Part shown: one piece after another, positions 44,267-52,944 of the stretch
Position numbering within the stretch: position 1 is the first letter of the stretch
Layout: each line of letters opens with the position of its first letter
Assembly (NCBI GenBank): GCA_041737835.1
Contig: JBGSQY010000018.1
DNA from: Bythopirellula sp041737835
Lineage (GTDB): Bacteria > Planctomycetota > Planctomycetia > Pirellulales > Lacipirellulaceae
DNA length: 64,000 nt
Reading direction: 5' to 3' (one strand)
The notes under the pieces: model-generated
The model's database searches: none
The model's input: the letters and a program-made list of their open reading frames with translations, nothing else
Told to the model about the DNA's origin: nothing
Position numbers and translations under genes: made by a program

Positions 44267-46126
44267 TCAACGCTGAATGTTGTAGATCTCGATTTTGCGG
44301 TACAACGTGGCCCGGCCAATGTTCAGCAGCTTCGCGGCTTCGGGCACATTGCCGTCGCTGCGCTTAAGCGCTTCCACGATGAGTTTCTTTTCCCAGCGGT
44401 CGATTTCCAACGTGTCGAGGTCTTCGCTGCCACCATCGCGAAGGCCCAAATCGCGCGGGCGAATCCCATCGTCTTCAGCCAGCACCACCGCGCTATCGAT
44501 CACGTTCCGCAATTGCCGCACATTGCCCGGCCAACGATATTCCAACAGCCGCGCGCGGGCAGGCTCCGAGAGTTCCAGCTGGGGTCGGCCGCGCTGTTTG
44601 CGGTAGTGATCCAAGAAGAAGTTCACGAGCAAGTCGATATCTTCACCACGCTCACGCAGCGGCGGGATGAACAGTTCAAACACGCTGAGGCGATAATACA
44701 AATCTTCGCGAAATTTGCGCTCGCGGACGTAAGTTTGCAAGTCTTGATTCGTGGCGGCCAGCACACGCACATCCACTTGCACTTCCTGCGTGGAACCGAC
44801 TGGCAAGAACGGATGCCCTTCAAGAATGCGTAACAGCTTCGCTTGTCCTTCAAGCGATAACTCACCGATCTCGTCCAAGAACAGCGTGCCCAAATCGCAT
44901 TGCTGGAAATAGCCAATGTGATCACGGTCGGCACCGGTGAATGAACCCGTCTTATGGCCGAAGAGTTGGCTCTCCATTAAGTCGTGGGGAATCGCCGCGC
45001 AGTTGACCGAGATCATCGGTCGGTCCGCGCGATGGCTGGAACGGTGAATCGCGCGGGCCACCAATTCTTTGCCTGCCCCGCTTTCGCCACGAATCAGCAC
45101 GCAACCCGACGCCGCGCTGACGCGCTTGATTTTGTTCTTGAGTTCGAGCATCGGCCGGCTGTCGCCGATCAACTCGTCGTAACCGGGCGACGCGCTTTTG
45201 AGGCGTTGATAGTCGTTTTTCATGCTCACGGCGGTACGCGCCCGCACGAGCGAAATCGTCGCCAAATTCGCCACTGCGATCACAAAATCAAAATCGGATT
45301 GGCGAAACCGACCGTCGCGCAGGTAAACATGGATCGCGCCAATCGTGCGGCGTTCGCCGTCGGGGCCTTTTTGGACCAGTGGGGCACACACGGCGTCGGC
45401 AAACGTCACACTACTTTTGGCCGATGTGCCAGCAGATTGATTAGCCACCCAAATCGCGTGACCTTGCCGCATCACTAGCTCGGTGAGCGATTTACTCAAC
45501 CGCACCGAATCGACCGCTTCTTTGGGAATCACATGCTTGGGCCGCAACTGATCGTCGTCATCAACCCACAAGAACCCCACGACCGCCGCCTTGGTTCGTT
45601 CCCGCAACAAACTGAGAGCGATTTGAATCACCATCTCGGGATCGTCGCAACCCAGCAAATGTATGCTCAGTTGATAGAGCAACACGAGTTCTTGGACCTG
45701 CTCCGGCGTGGGGAGCGCTGCCAGCACTTCTTGATTCGTTTGTTGCACAGCGATCGGCATGTCTTGCACGATGGTTTGCGTGAGGCTCACGTCGTCGGTG
45801 TCGGCGGTGGCCGGCTCATCCGTCAGGTGAAAGTCAAACGCATACGAACCGATTTGCAGTGAATGCCCATCGCCCAAGGTCGCCTGCTGATCGATCTTCT
45901 GACCGTTCACGAGCGTGCCGTTGCGGCTTTGTTGATCGCGGACCACCCAGCCGTCATCTTCGTAGCTGATGATCGCATGCACCCGCGAGCACATGGGATC
46001 GGGCACGGTGATATGGCAATCCGTGCCGCGGCCCAAGAGCGTATCGCGAGCGGGGTCCAACGTAAAATTGGTGCCCGCACGATTGCCCGTTTTGATAGTG
46101 AGATAAGCGTACAAGAATGCAAGCAC
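44267..46126 (-). CDS. Sigma-54 activator with FHA and GAF domains
   Basis: 619 residues from a GTG at 46126; a TTG four codons later ('MYAYLTIKTG') is equally plausible. Domains: FHA (about 10-100: 'LLGRGTDCHI', 'CSRVHAIISY', 'DQQSRNGTLVNGQ'), GAF (about 150-300), AAA+ sigma-54 interaction domain (about 320-555) with Walker A 'RGESGAGKELVARAIH', 'LFGHKTGSFTGADRDH' and Walker B 'LFLDEIGELS', R-finger region 'LYYRLSVFELFIPPLRER', and a C-terminal Fis-type HTH ('EAAKLLNIGRATLYRKIEIY'). The loop that touches sigma-54 reads GSFTGA, not GAFTGA. Phospho-signals (FHA) and a small ligand (GAF) may control it. It heads the unit with the PaaK-like ligase. Confidence 0.92.
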   Translation of the reverse strand: MLAFLYAYLTIKTGNRAGTNFTLDPARDTLLGRGTDCHITVPDPMCSRVHAIISYEDDGWVVRDQQSRNGTLVNGQKIDQQATLGDGHSLQIGSYAFDFHLTDEPATADTDDVSLTQTIVQDMPIAVQQTNQEVLAALPTPEQVQELVLLYQLSIHLLGCDDPEMVIQIALSLLRERTKAAVVGFLWVDDDDQLRPKHVIPKEAVDSVRLSKSLTELVMRQGHAIWVANQSAGTSAKSSVTFADAVCAPLVQKGPDGERRTIGAIHVYLRDGRFRQSDFDFVIAVANLATISLVRARTAVSMKNDYQRLKSASPGYDELIGDSRPMLELKNKIKRVSAASGCVLIRGESGAGKELVARAIHRSSHRADRPMISVNCAAIPHDLMESQLFGHKTGSFTGADRDHIGYFQQCDLGTLFLDEIGELSLEGQAKLLRILEGHPFLPVGSTQEVQVDVRVLAATNQDLQTYVRERKFREDLYYRLSVFELFIPPLRERGEDIDLLVNFFLDHYRKQRGRPQLELSEPARARLLEYRWPGNVRQLRNVIDSAVVLAEDDGIRPRDLGLRDGGSEDLDTLEIDRWEKKLIVEALKRSDGNVPEAAKLLNIGRATLYRKIEIYNIQR

Positions 46127-46265
46127 AGCGAAGGACGAAGCGGAAAACTGCTAAGCTGTATCGTAACGAACGGCACGCATTTTGGAAAATAGGAGAAGCC
46201 CGTCGAACACCGGAAATCAACGCGAATCGAGCGATTCCCACGGCCCAGGCCACAGGCCGAAGTTC

Positions 46266-46294
46266 TTGTGAGCACGCAAGGCCTCTGATACACT
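46266..46294 (+). promoter_or_regulatory. Promoter of the tRNA-Pro gene
   Basis: TTGTGA (46266-46271), 17-base spacer, TACACT (46289-46294); the tRNA starts 36 bases after the -10 box. Confidence 0.55.
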
Positions 46295-46329
46295 TGCGAG
46301 ATTGTCGGAACCCGCGAGGTTCATTCCTG

Positions 46330-46403
46330 CGGGCTGTAGCTCAGCCTGGTAGAGCGCTGCGTTCGGGACGCAGAGGCCGCAAGTTCAAATCTTGTCAGCC
46401 CGA
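46330..46403 (+). tRNA. tRNA-Pro (anticodon CGG)
   Basis: 74 bases including the discriminator A, no encoded CCA. The acceptor CGGGCTG pairs with CAGCCCG; D arm GCTC/GAGC; anticodon stem CTGCG/CGCAG with loop TTCGGGA, giving anticodon CGG; T arm GCAAG/CTTGT with loop TTCAAAT. All arms pair (one G-T at the base of the T stem). It marks the border between the core-like left part and the accessory right part of the window. Confidence 0.95.
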
Positions 46404-46441
46404 CTTACCGTAACTATTGCCGAATCAAAGCTTTGTGATAC

Positions 46442-46499
46442 CTCAGGATGTTCCTGAGAGCGGCGCCTTAACGCGATTGTTCGAGTAGTTTTACTCGAA
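46442..46499. terminator. Two small hairpins after the tRNA gene
   Basis: CTCAGGA-TGT-TCCTGAG (46442-46458) and TTCGAGTA-GTTT-TACTCGAA (46480-46499) are both perfect. Either could end tRNA transcription; neither has a long T run. They lie just ahead of the beta-helix gene. Confidence 0.4.
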
Positions 46500-46526
46500 A
46501 CGTTTGCAATACTAAGGAGCCATCAC

Positions 46527-47726
46527 ATGTCTGTGCGAGTGCCCAAATATAGCAACGGCACTCTTACCGTGCTAAGTAGCACGTTTTTAGAGAATTTGGG
46601 CGACGAATACGGCGGTGGGATTTGTAGCATTGGTACTGTGACCGTTGAGAACAGTACTCTCACAGAGAATGAGAGCTCCCGTAGCACCGCGGGTGCAGGT
46701 GGTGGTATTTATGGTGAGGGCATTGTCACCATCAAAAACAGCACCATTAGCGGTAATTTCGGCCTCTATGGCGGTGGCGTATTTGCCTATGGTGGCTACC
46801 TCTCGATCAATTCAAGCACCATCAACAACAATTCGGGGTACTACAGTGGTGGGGGAATTTGGAGCTCGGCGACGGTCATATTAAATAACTCTATTGTTGC
46901 AAACTCAGGTACTGGCGGGGATATCTTTATTTCCGGTGGGTTGCTGAGTGGCACTCACAACATAGTCGAGGACGGGAGCGGCGGGCCAGGACTTATTAAC
47001 ACCATCACCGGGGATCCACTCCTCGGCGAACTTGCCGAAAATGGAGGACCGACATGGACTCACGCGATTCTTGCTGGTGGTCCTGCTTACAATGCGGGCG
47101 ATTCGAGCATTTTGACACCCCTAGAATTTGACCAGCGGGGCTTGGGTTTCGATCGTGTCGTCGGCGGACGGGTGGACATCGGGGCCTACGAAGTGCAAAT
47201 AGTCTTGGTGGACTCTGCTGATTTCGACGAAGACGGCGACGTCGATGGAAGAGACTTCCTCGCCTGGCAGCGCGGCTTCGGCACGCCCGCGCCTACCGCC
47301 GTGAAATCCCAGGGCGATGCCGACAACGACCTGGATGTCGATGGTGCGGACCTGTCCGTGTGGCAATTGCAGTACGGCACTGTTCCCGGGCCATTGGTTG
47401 CGACCCTGGCCGTTGAAGACACGATCGAAGCGGAAGTTCAGTTCGTAAGCGCTGTGGATGACCCCTTCAGCAACTATCAGGCTGTGCTCGACGCCGCCAT
47501 GGCTTGGGAATTCTTGAGCCAGAGTCAACCGGAATGGGAGAGCCCTGTCGTCGAGGAACGCGCGCTCCAAGCCTTCTTCGCTGAGGCACCGGTCGAAGCG
47601 ATTGCTGAACGGTTTTCGGATGCTTCACAGTTCCTGGGTGATCCAGTGGATGAGGAAAGTGAGAGCGAAGCGTCCGAGGACCCACCTTGGCTGGATGCAG
47701 AGTTGCTGGAAAAAGTCTTCGGCTGA
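46527..47726 (+). CDS. Beta-helix / dockerin-like protein, probably 5'-truncated
   Basis: 399 residues. AAGGAG lies eight bases before the ATG, so it could be translated, yet there is no signal peptide: the protein begins inside a repeat ('GTLTVLSSTFLENLGDEYGG'). Further turns follow ('TVENSTLTENES', 'VTIKNSTISGNFGLYGGGVF', 'YLSINSSTINNNSGYYSGGG', 'ILNNSIVANSGTGGDIFISG'), typical of right-handed beta-helix proteins with a 'choice-of-anchor'-type end ('PLGELAENGG'-like, 'GPAYNAGDS', 'DIGAYEV'). Two dockerin-type calcium motifs come next ('DFDEDGDVDGRDFLAWQRGF' and 'DADNDLDVDGADLSVWQLQY'), then an acidic tail. The most likely reading is a surface protein gene that lost its 5' end by an insertion or deletion at the tRNA. 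Confidence 0.7.
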   Translation: MSVRVPKYSNGTLTVLSSTFLENLGDEYGGGICSIGTVTVENSTLTENESSRSTAGAGGGIYGEGIVTIKNSTISGNFGLYGGGVFAYGGYLSINSSTINNNSGYYSGGGIWSSATVILNNSIVANSGTGGDIFISGGLLSGTHNIVEDGSGGPGLINTITGDPLLGELAENGGPTWTHAILAGGPAYNAGDSSILTPLEFDQRGLGFDRVVGGRVDIGAYEVQIVLVDSADFDEDGDVDGRDFLAWQRGFGTPAPTAVKSQGDADNDLDVDGADLSVWQLQYGTVPGPLVATLAVEDTIEAEVQFVSAVDDPFSNYQAVLDAAMAWEFLSQSQPEWESPVVEERALQAFFAEAPVEAIAERFSDASQFLGDPVDEESESEASEDPPWLDAELLEKVFG

Positions 47727-48196
47727 TCTGCTGAGCGTGAGTGCCCGCAAGTTGTCCTTGAGCGAGTATCCCGGAGCGCTCCCACTGGCTGAGCGAGAGA
47801 GTGCGCGCTGTCGTGCGGGAGGCATATCGATAGACTTCACAGCGTGGCTGGCCCGTTTGCGGTCGGCTGGACAAACCGCTGTCGCTAAGCATCTTGCTCG
47901 ACAGTGGCAGTGTGGAAGACCTCGGTAATAGCGTCACCATATCGACAACAACCTGGCCCTGGCCAGCGAAGCCCGCCTCGATTATGCCATTCGCGACCCA
48001 TGAGGGCGTGTCATTACGCTAAAGTGCCCGAGTGAAATGACGGTTCGACATTTGCGCTCAACGGGTGAACCAGTTTAGAAAGTTCTTGCCTCCGAAATCC
48101 CTGCATGGTTTGAGAACACGGTGGGTTGTCGAAGTGTCTCCAGCGGTGAGAGGTAAGAGAATCGACGCTGGCATTAGGCACGGTGCAAATCCGAAC
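47727..48196. other. 470 bases without a recognisable gene
   Basis: Short frames on both strands, none with a domain or a start signal. It may be eroded coding DNA: one frame continues for a while after 47880 ('DNNLALASEARLDYAIRDP'), but I cannot assign it. It separates the convergent beta-helix gene and the last sulfatase gene. Confidence 0.35.
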
Positions 48197-50551
48197 CTAT
48201 TTAAGCGATACCTCGACCCTTCCGATCTCACCGTTGAACTTGAACGGGCGCTGTTCGAAGTAGTCACGAGACACGGTCGAGCCGAGGTCGGTGCCGACGT
48301 CAAAGCTTTCACTTGCAGTAAACGCGGCGGGCACGGTCATCTTCACGGTGGTGCGAGCGACTTCCTTGCCGTCCACCGTCAGCAAGATGTCGGCTGGTGC
48401 GCCGGGTTTCGGGGCCTTGAGTGTGGTGTTCACCACGATTGTGTGCTTGCCCGCCGCAATCTTTTCGGCTGACTTCGCGATGGACCGATCAATGATCATC
48501 AAGTTGTATTCAAAAACGAGATGGCCCTGGTCCATGTAGCACGTGAGACCGCCCCCCGCGCCGCCCATGGCGTAGAGCACGCCGCTGGCCTCCGCGCCGC
48601 ATTCGAGGTCGATCGTCACGGTGTTGCTATGGTTGCCTAGGGCGGGAGCCGTGAACTCGGGCATCCGCGTCGTCGTGTCGTCGAAGGTCCAGCTCGTGTA
48701 GGGTGACTTGAGCCGGTCTTCGGGATGAATTCGCAGCCAGATGCCAGCTCCGATGGGGAAGACTTTGTTCTCCTCCGCTTGGGCGAGGAACAGCTTTTTC
48801 ATTTCTTCGACTTTCTGTGGCTGCTCCTTGGCGAGGTCGTGCATCTGCGTGAAGTCGTTGGTGAGATCGTAGAGTTCCCACACGGCTTTCGAGGAATCCC
48901 ACTTATCGAGTCCTGGCTGAGCGTTCAGCCACGGGCTGAGCGGTCCAAAGGTACAGGCATACCAGCCATCCTTGTAAATGCCGTCGCTACCGTTGTTGTC
49001 GAAATACTGGACGTGCTTGTTCTCGGGCGCGTGGGCATCAGCGAAACTGGCGGCCATGCTGACCCCGTCGATGGGATCCTGCGGGAAGCTATTCACTTCC
49101 TTGGGTGCCTTGATGCCGATGACGTCATAGAGCGTCGGCACGATGTCGTTGACGTGGTAGAACTGGGAGCGCGGCGTCTTGTCGGCCTTGATCTTCTTTG
49201 GCCAGGAAACGACAAGCGGATTACGGGTGCCGCCGAAGTGGGCGGCGACGAGCTTCGTCGAGCGGAACGGTGCGCTGCCGGCCCAAGCCCAACTTGCGTG
49301 ATAGATGTTGTCCGTGAGAGAACCGCCGAGGGCTGGGAGGCCGCCGAGTTCGTCGAGCGCCTTGATTTGCTGGGCGATCGTATTGGGGATCTGGTTCTGC
49401 GCGAGCAGTTCGCTGATCGAGCCGTTCTGCCCTTCGGCGGAACTGCCGTTGTCGCCCCAGATGTAGAGGATGATCGTGTTCTCGCGCTGTCCAGTCTGGT
49501 CAAGGTAATCAACCAGCCTGCCGACTTGGGCATCCGTGTGTTCACAGAAGCCGGCATAGAGTTCCATCAGTCGTAACTGAAAAGCGCGCTCTGATTCGGG
49601 AATGTCTTCCCAAGCGGCCATGGTTGGGTCGCGCGGCGTAAGCTCCGCGTTGGCAGGAATCCAACCGAGTTGCTTTTGGCGGGCGAAGATTTCTTCGCGA
49701 AGTTTGTCCCAGCCCTGGTCGAACTTGCCTTTGTACTTGTCGGCCCACTGCGCGGCGACGTGGTGTGGTCCGTGGACTCCGCCGGGCGCCCAATACATCA
49801 AGAAGGGTTTGTCCGGGGAAAACGCCCGATGCTTTTTGAGCCAATTGATCCCCTGGTCCGCCATGTCCTCAGTGAGATGATACGTCTCATCGTGCGGCGG
49901 CTCGATGGCCGTGGTGTTCTCCACGAGGCGCGGCTCCCACTGCGATGTTTCGCCCGCGAGGAAGCCGTAGAAGTACTCAAAACCATACCCAGTCGGCCAA
50001 TAGGTGAACGGCCCCATCGCCGTGGTCTGGTCGGCGGGTGTGTTGTGCCATTTGCCAAAGGCGGAGGTCTTGTAGCCATAGTTTTTCAGGACTTCGGCCA
50101 CCGTTGCGGAGGTCTTGGGGATGACACCGGTGTAGCCGTCCCAATCGACCGCACGCTCGGCGATGGTGCCACTGCCGACACGCTGATGATTCCGCCCCGT
50201 CAGCAGCGCTGCACGCGTTGGCGAGCAAATCGAGGTGGTGTGGAAGCGGTTATAGCTGATCCCTTCGTTGCGAAGCTTCGAAAGCGTCGGTGTATGCGCG
50301 AATCCGCCAAAGGTATCCGGCACGCCGAAGCCCGCGTCGTCGATCAGCACGATGAGCACGTTCGGCGCGCCTTGCGGCAGGCGATCCGGCTCAACGCGAC
50401 GTTTGTGGACGGACTCCTGCAGCGTTGGCCCGGCCTTGCTGGCGGAGGGAGTCGGCGGAAACGGCAGCACAGAGCCGTCATCCTGTGTGGCGGCGAACGC
50501 TCCGGAGGCGAGTCCAGAAAACATAACGACGAAGGCAATGATCGTTTTCAT
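48197..50551 (-). CDS. Secreted large sulfatase (paralogue B)
   Basis: 784 residues from ATG 50551, where a signal peptide begins (MKTIIAFVVMFSGLASGAFA). The S1-type sulfatase domain starts 'APNVLIVLIDDAGFGVPDTF' and has the formylglycine motif 'CSPTRAALLTGR' with Cys109. Metal/substrate residues appear in 'DDAGF', 'GKWHN' and 'IILYIWGDNGSSAEGQNGSI'. A C-terminal extension of about 220 residues ('TTTRMPEFTAPALGNHSNTV' and a beta-rich part) matches the long arylsulfatase type (about 780-790 residues, like mycobacterial AtsA). It probably acts in the periplasm on a sulfate ester. The preceding gene 10 bases upstream encodes a close paralogue. It needs a formylglycine-generating enzyme, not present in the window. 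Confidence 0.92.
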   Translation of the reverse strand: MKTIIAFVVMFSGLASGAFAATQDDGSVLPFPPTPSASKAGPTLQESVHKRRVEPDRLPQGAPNVLIVLIDDAGFGVPDTFGGFAHTPTLSKLRNEGISYNRFHTTSICSPTRAALLTGRNHQRVGSGTIAERAVDWDGYTGVIPKTSATVAEVLKNYGYKTSAFGKWHNTPADQTTAMGPFTYWPTGYGFEYFYGFLAGETSQWEPRLVENTTAIEPPHDETYHLTEDMADQGINWLKKHRAFSPDKPFLMYWAPGGVHGPHHVAAQWADKYKGKFDQGWDKLREEIFARQKQLGWIPANAELTPRDPTMAAWEDIPESERAFQLRLMELYAGFCEHTDAQVGRLVDYLDQTGQRENTIILYIWGDNGSSAEGQNGSISELLAQNQIPNTIAQQIKALDELGGLPALGGSLTDNIYHASWAWAGSAPFRSTKLVAAHFGGTRNPLVVSWPKKIKADKTPRSQFYHVNDIVPTLYDVIGIKAPKEVNSFPQDPIDGVSMAASFADAHAPENKHVQYFDNNGSDGIYKDGWYACTFGPLSPWLNAQPGLDKWDSSKAVWELYDLTNDFTQMHDLAKEQPQKVEEMKKLFLAQAEENKVFPIGAGIWLRIHPEDRLKSPYTSWTFDDTTTRMPEFTAPALGNHSNTVTIDLECGAEASGVLYAMGGAGGGLTCYMDQGHLVFEYNLMIIDRSIAKSAEKIAAGKHTIVVNTTLKAPKPGAPADILLTVDGKEVARTTVKMTVPAAFTASESFDVGTDLGSTVSRDYFEQRPFKFNGEIGRVEVSLK

Positions 50552-50561
50552 ATAGGGCAGC

Positions 50562-52925
50562 CTATTTTTGTAGATACTTGATCGTCGTCGTGCCGATGGC
50601 GCCGTTGAAGGCGAACGGGGCCTGATCGAAGTAATCAAGCGAGACGGGCGAATCCAAATCGGTGCCGATATCAAAAGTTGCGTTGGAGGTGAAGTGGAGC
50701 GACATCGCCGCGGGCACTCGACCCCGCGCCACTTCTGCGCCATTCACCCTAAGCGTGACGTCCATCGGCCCGCCGATCTTCTCAGCTAGTTTGGATTCGA
50801 CTTCGACTTTGACCTTGCCAGCGGGAAGCTTGTTCTTGGACTTGAGCTTCGTGCGTTGGATCTCGAACAAGTTGAACTCGTAGCAAAGGAAGCCGTCTTT
50901 CACATAGCAAGTGATGCCGCCGGAGAACCCGGCGAGCGCATAGAGTACGCCGTTCGCATTCTTGGGTACGTCCACATCCATCGTCACAAGACTATCCGCT
51001 TTGCCCAGCTTGGGCGCAGCGGATTCCGGCATACGAGTCATGGGGCCATCGAAGGTCCATTCCGTGAGGGATGAAGCGGGCGCGTCCTCGGGATGGAACA
51101 TGGCGGTCGACCACAGGCCGCCGCCGATGGGCAGGTTCTTGTTCTTCGTGGATTCAAGCAGGAAGAGCAGCTTCAGTTCTTCGAGCTTCTGCGGATTGGT
51201 TGCCGCTAGGTCATTTGCCTGACTCCAGTCCTCGTCAATCTTGTAGAGTTCCCACCGGTCAGTGAGCGGAGACCATTCCTTGATGCCTTTCGGAAGGCCG
51301 CCTACCCACGGTTCGCGGGGACCGGGGGCACTCGCGAACCAACCATCGTGGTAGATGCCGCGACTGGCCATAATGTCGAAGAATTGCGTCTTCCGCGTCC
51401 CTGGCGCATTCGCGTCGTCAAAGGCATACACCATGCTGACGCCGTCGATGGAATCCTGCTCAAACCCGTTCACGATTCGCGGCGGCGTAATCTTCGTCAA
51501 TTCGTAGATTGTCGGCACGATATCGATGACGTGATGAAACTGCGGACGTGCCGTCGGATCTGCCTTGATACGTTTCGGCCACGAGACGGCCATCGGCTGA
51601 CGGGTGCCGCCAAAGTGAGCGCCCACGAGCTTGGTGGACTTGTAAGGCGTGCTGCCCGCCCAGGCCCAAGCCGCGTGATACATGTTGTCAGTTTTCGGGC
51701 CGCCGAGGGCATCGAGCCCGCCGAGTTCCTTCAGAGCTTCGAGATGTTGCGATATCTTGGTCGGAATTCCGTTCTGTGCGAGTTGCTCGCTGATCGTGCC
51801 GTAAAGGCCCTCCGCCGAGGATCCGTTGTCACCCCAAATGTAGAAGATGAGGGTGTTGTCGAGCTTGCCCTGACGCTCGATCTCGGCGATGACCCGACCA
51901 GCGTTATAGTCGGCGTGCTCGGTGAATCCGGCGAAGACTTCCATCAGTCGGCGTTGGAACGGCTTTTCTTCCTCGGGAATTGAATCCCACGAAGCCATCG
52001 ATTCGGGGCGTGGCGTGAGCTGGGCGTTCTGCGGGATCCAGCCTTTGGCCTTGGCATTCGCGAAGACGCGCTCGCGATACTTGTCCCAACCGTCGTCGAA
52101 CTTACCCTTATACTTGTCGGCCCATTCCTTCATGACTTGGTGCGGGCCGTGCGAGGCGCCCGGCGCCCAATACATAAAGAAGGGCTTGTCCGGCGCGTAG
52201 GCGTTTTGCTCGCGCAACCAAGTGATGGCATCCGTCGCGATGTCGTCGGACAGGTGATAGTCTTTCGGAAGATGCTCGGTTACGGCCGTGGTGTTGCGTG
52301 TCAGGGTCGGTTCATACTGCGAGGCTTCGCCGGCGAGGAAGCCGTAGAAATACTCGAACCCATAGCCCGTCGGCCAGTAATCGAAGGGTCCCTTGTTTGT
52401 GATCTGCTCTTCGGGAGTGTTATGCCACTTCCCCCAGGCCCCCGTGTTGTAGCCGTAGTTCTTGAGCACTTCGGCGACGGTCGCCGAAGACTTCGGAATG
52501 GTGCCGCTGAAGCCGTCAAAGTCATTGGCGATCGCGGCAATCTGCCCATTGCCGACCCGCGTGTGATTTCGCCCGCAGAGCAATGCTGCCCGCGTGGGCG
52601 AGCACATGGCCGTTGAGTGGAAACGATTGAACGAGATTCCCATGTTCGCCACGCGATCGAGCGTCGGCGTGTTGATCTCCCCGCCGTAAGTCGACGGCGT
52701 GCCCGGCCCCACGTCGTCCATCAGGATGATCAGGATGTTGGGTGCACCTTCGGTAAGTCGCTTAGGCTCGACGCGTTTCTTGTAGGTGGAATCCTGGATC
52801 GTAAGCCCCGGTGTCGAGCCAGACGGCGTCGGCGGAAACGGTAGGATTTCCTGAGCGAGTGTTACTGACGCGAGCAATGCGCTGAGCGCAAGGCTGACAA
52901 CAGCGATCGAAGTTTTCGAACTCAT
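50562..52925 (-). CDS. Secreted large sulfatase (paralogue A)
   Basis: 787 residues from ATG 52925, beginning with a signal peptide (MSSKTSIAVVSLALSALLAS...LAQ). Same layout as its neighbour: 'LPFPPTPSGS', 'APNILIILMDDVGPGTPSTY', formylglycine motif 'CSPTRAALLCGR' with Cys108, 'GAWGKWHNTPEEQ', 'YIWGDNGSSAEGLYGTISEQ' and a beta-rich C-terminal extension. The two proteins align along their whole length with only small differences in length, which points to tandem duplication followed by clear divergence. The gap to the upstream sulfatase gene is 19 bases, so the three form an operon. Confidence 0.92.
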   Translation of the reverse strand: MSSKTSIAVVSLALSALLASVTLAQEILPFPPTPSGSTPGLTIQDSTYKKRVEPKRLTEGAPNILIILMDDVGPGTPSTYGGEINTPTLDRVANMGISFNRFHSTAMCSPTRAALLCGRNHTRVGNGQIAAIANDFDGFSGTIPKSSATVAEVLKNYGYNTGAWGKWHNTPEEQITNKGPFDYWPTGYGFEYFYGFLAGEASQYEPTLTRNTTAVTEHLPKDYHLSDDIATDAITWLREQNAYAPDKPFFMYWAPGASHGPHQVMKEWADKYKGKFDDGWDKYRERVFANAKAKGWIPQNAQLTPRPESMASWDSIPEEEKPFQRRLMEVFAGFTEHADYNAGRVIAEIERQGKLDNTLIFYIWGDNGSSAEGLYGTISEQLAQNGIPTKISQHLEALKELGGLDALGGPKTDNMYHAAWAWAGSTPYKSTKLVGAHFGGTRQPMAVSWPKRIKADPTARPQFHHVIDIVPTIYELTKITPPRIVNGFEQDSIDGVSMVYAFDDANAPGTRKTQFFDIMASRGIYHDGWFASAPGPREPWVGGLPKGIKEWSPLTDRWELYKIDEDWSQANDLAATNPQKLEELKLLFLLESTKNKNLPIGGGLWSTAMFHPEDAPASSLTEWTFDGPMTRMPESAAPKLGKADSLVTMDVDVPKNANGVLYALAGFSGGITCYVKDGFLCYEFNLFEIQRTKLKSKNKLPAGKVKVEVESKLAEKIGGPMDVTLRVNGAEVARGRVPAAMSLHFTSNATFDIGTDLDSPVSLDYFDQAPFAFNGAIGTTTIKYLQK

Positions 52926-52944
52926 GAATGTGAGGCTCACTGAG

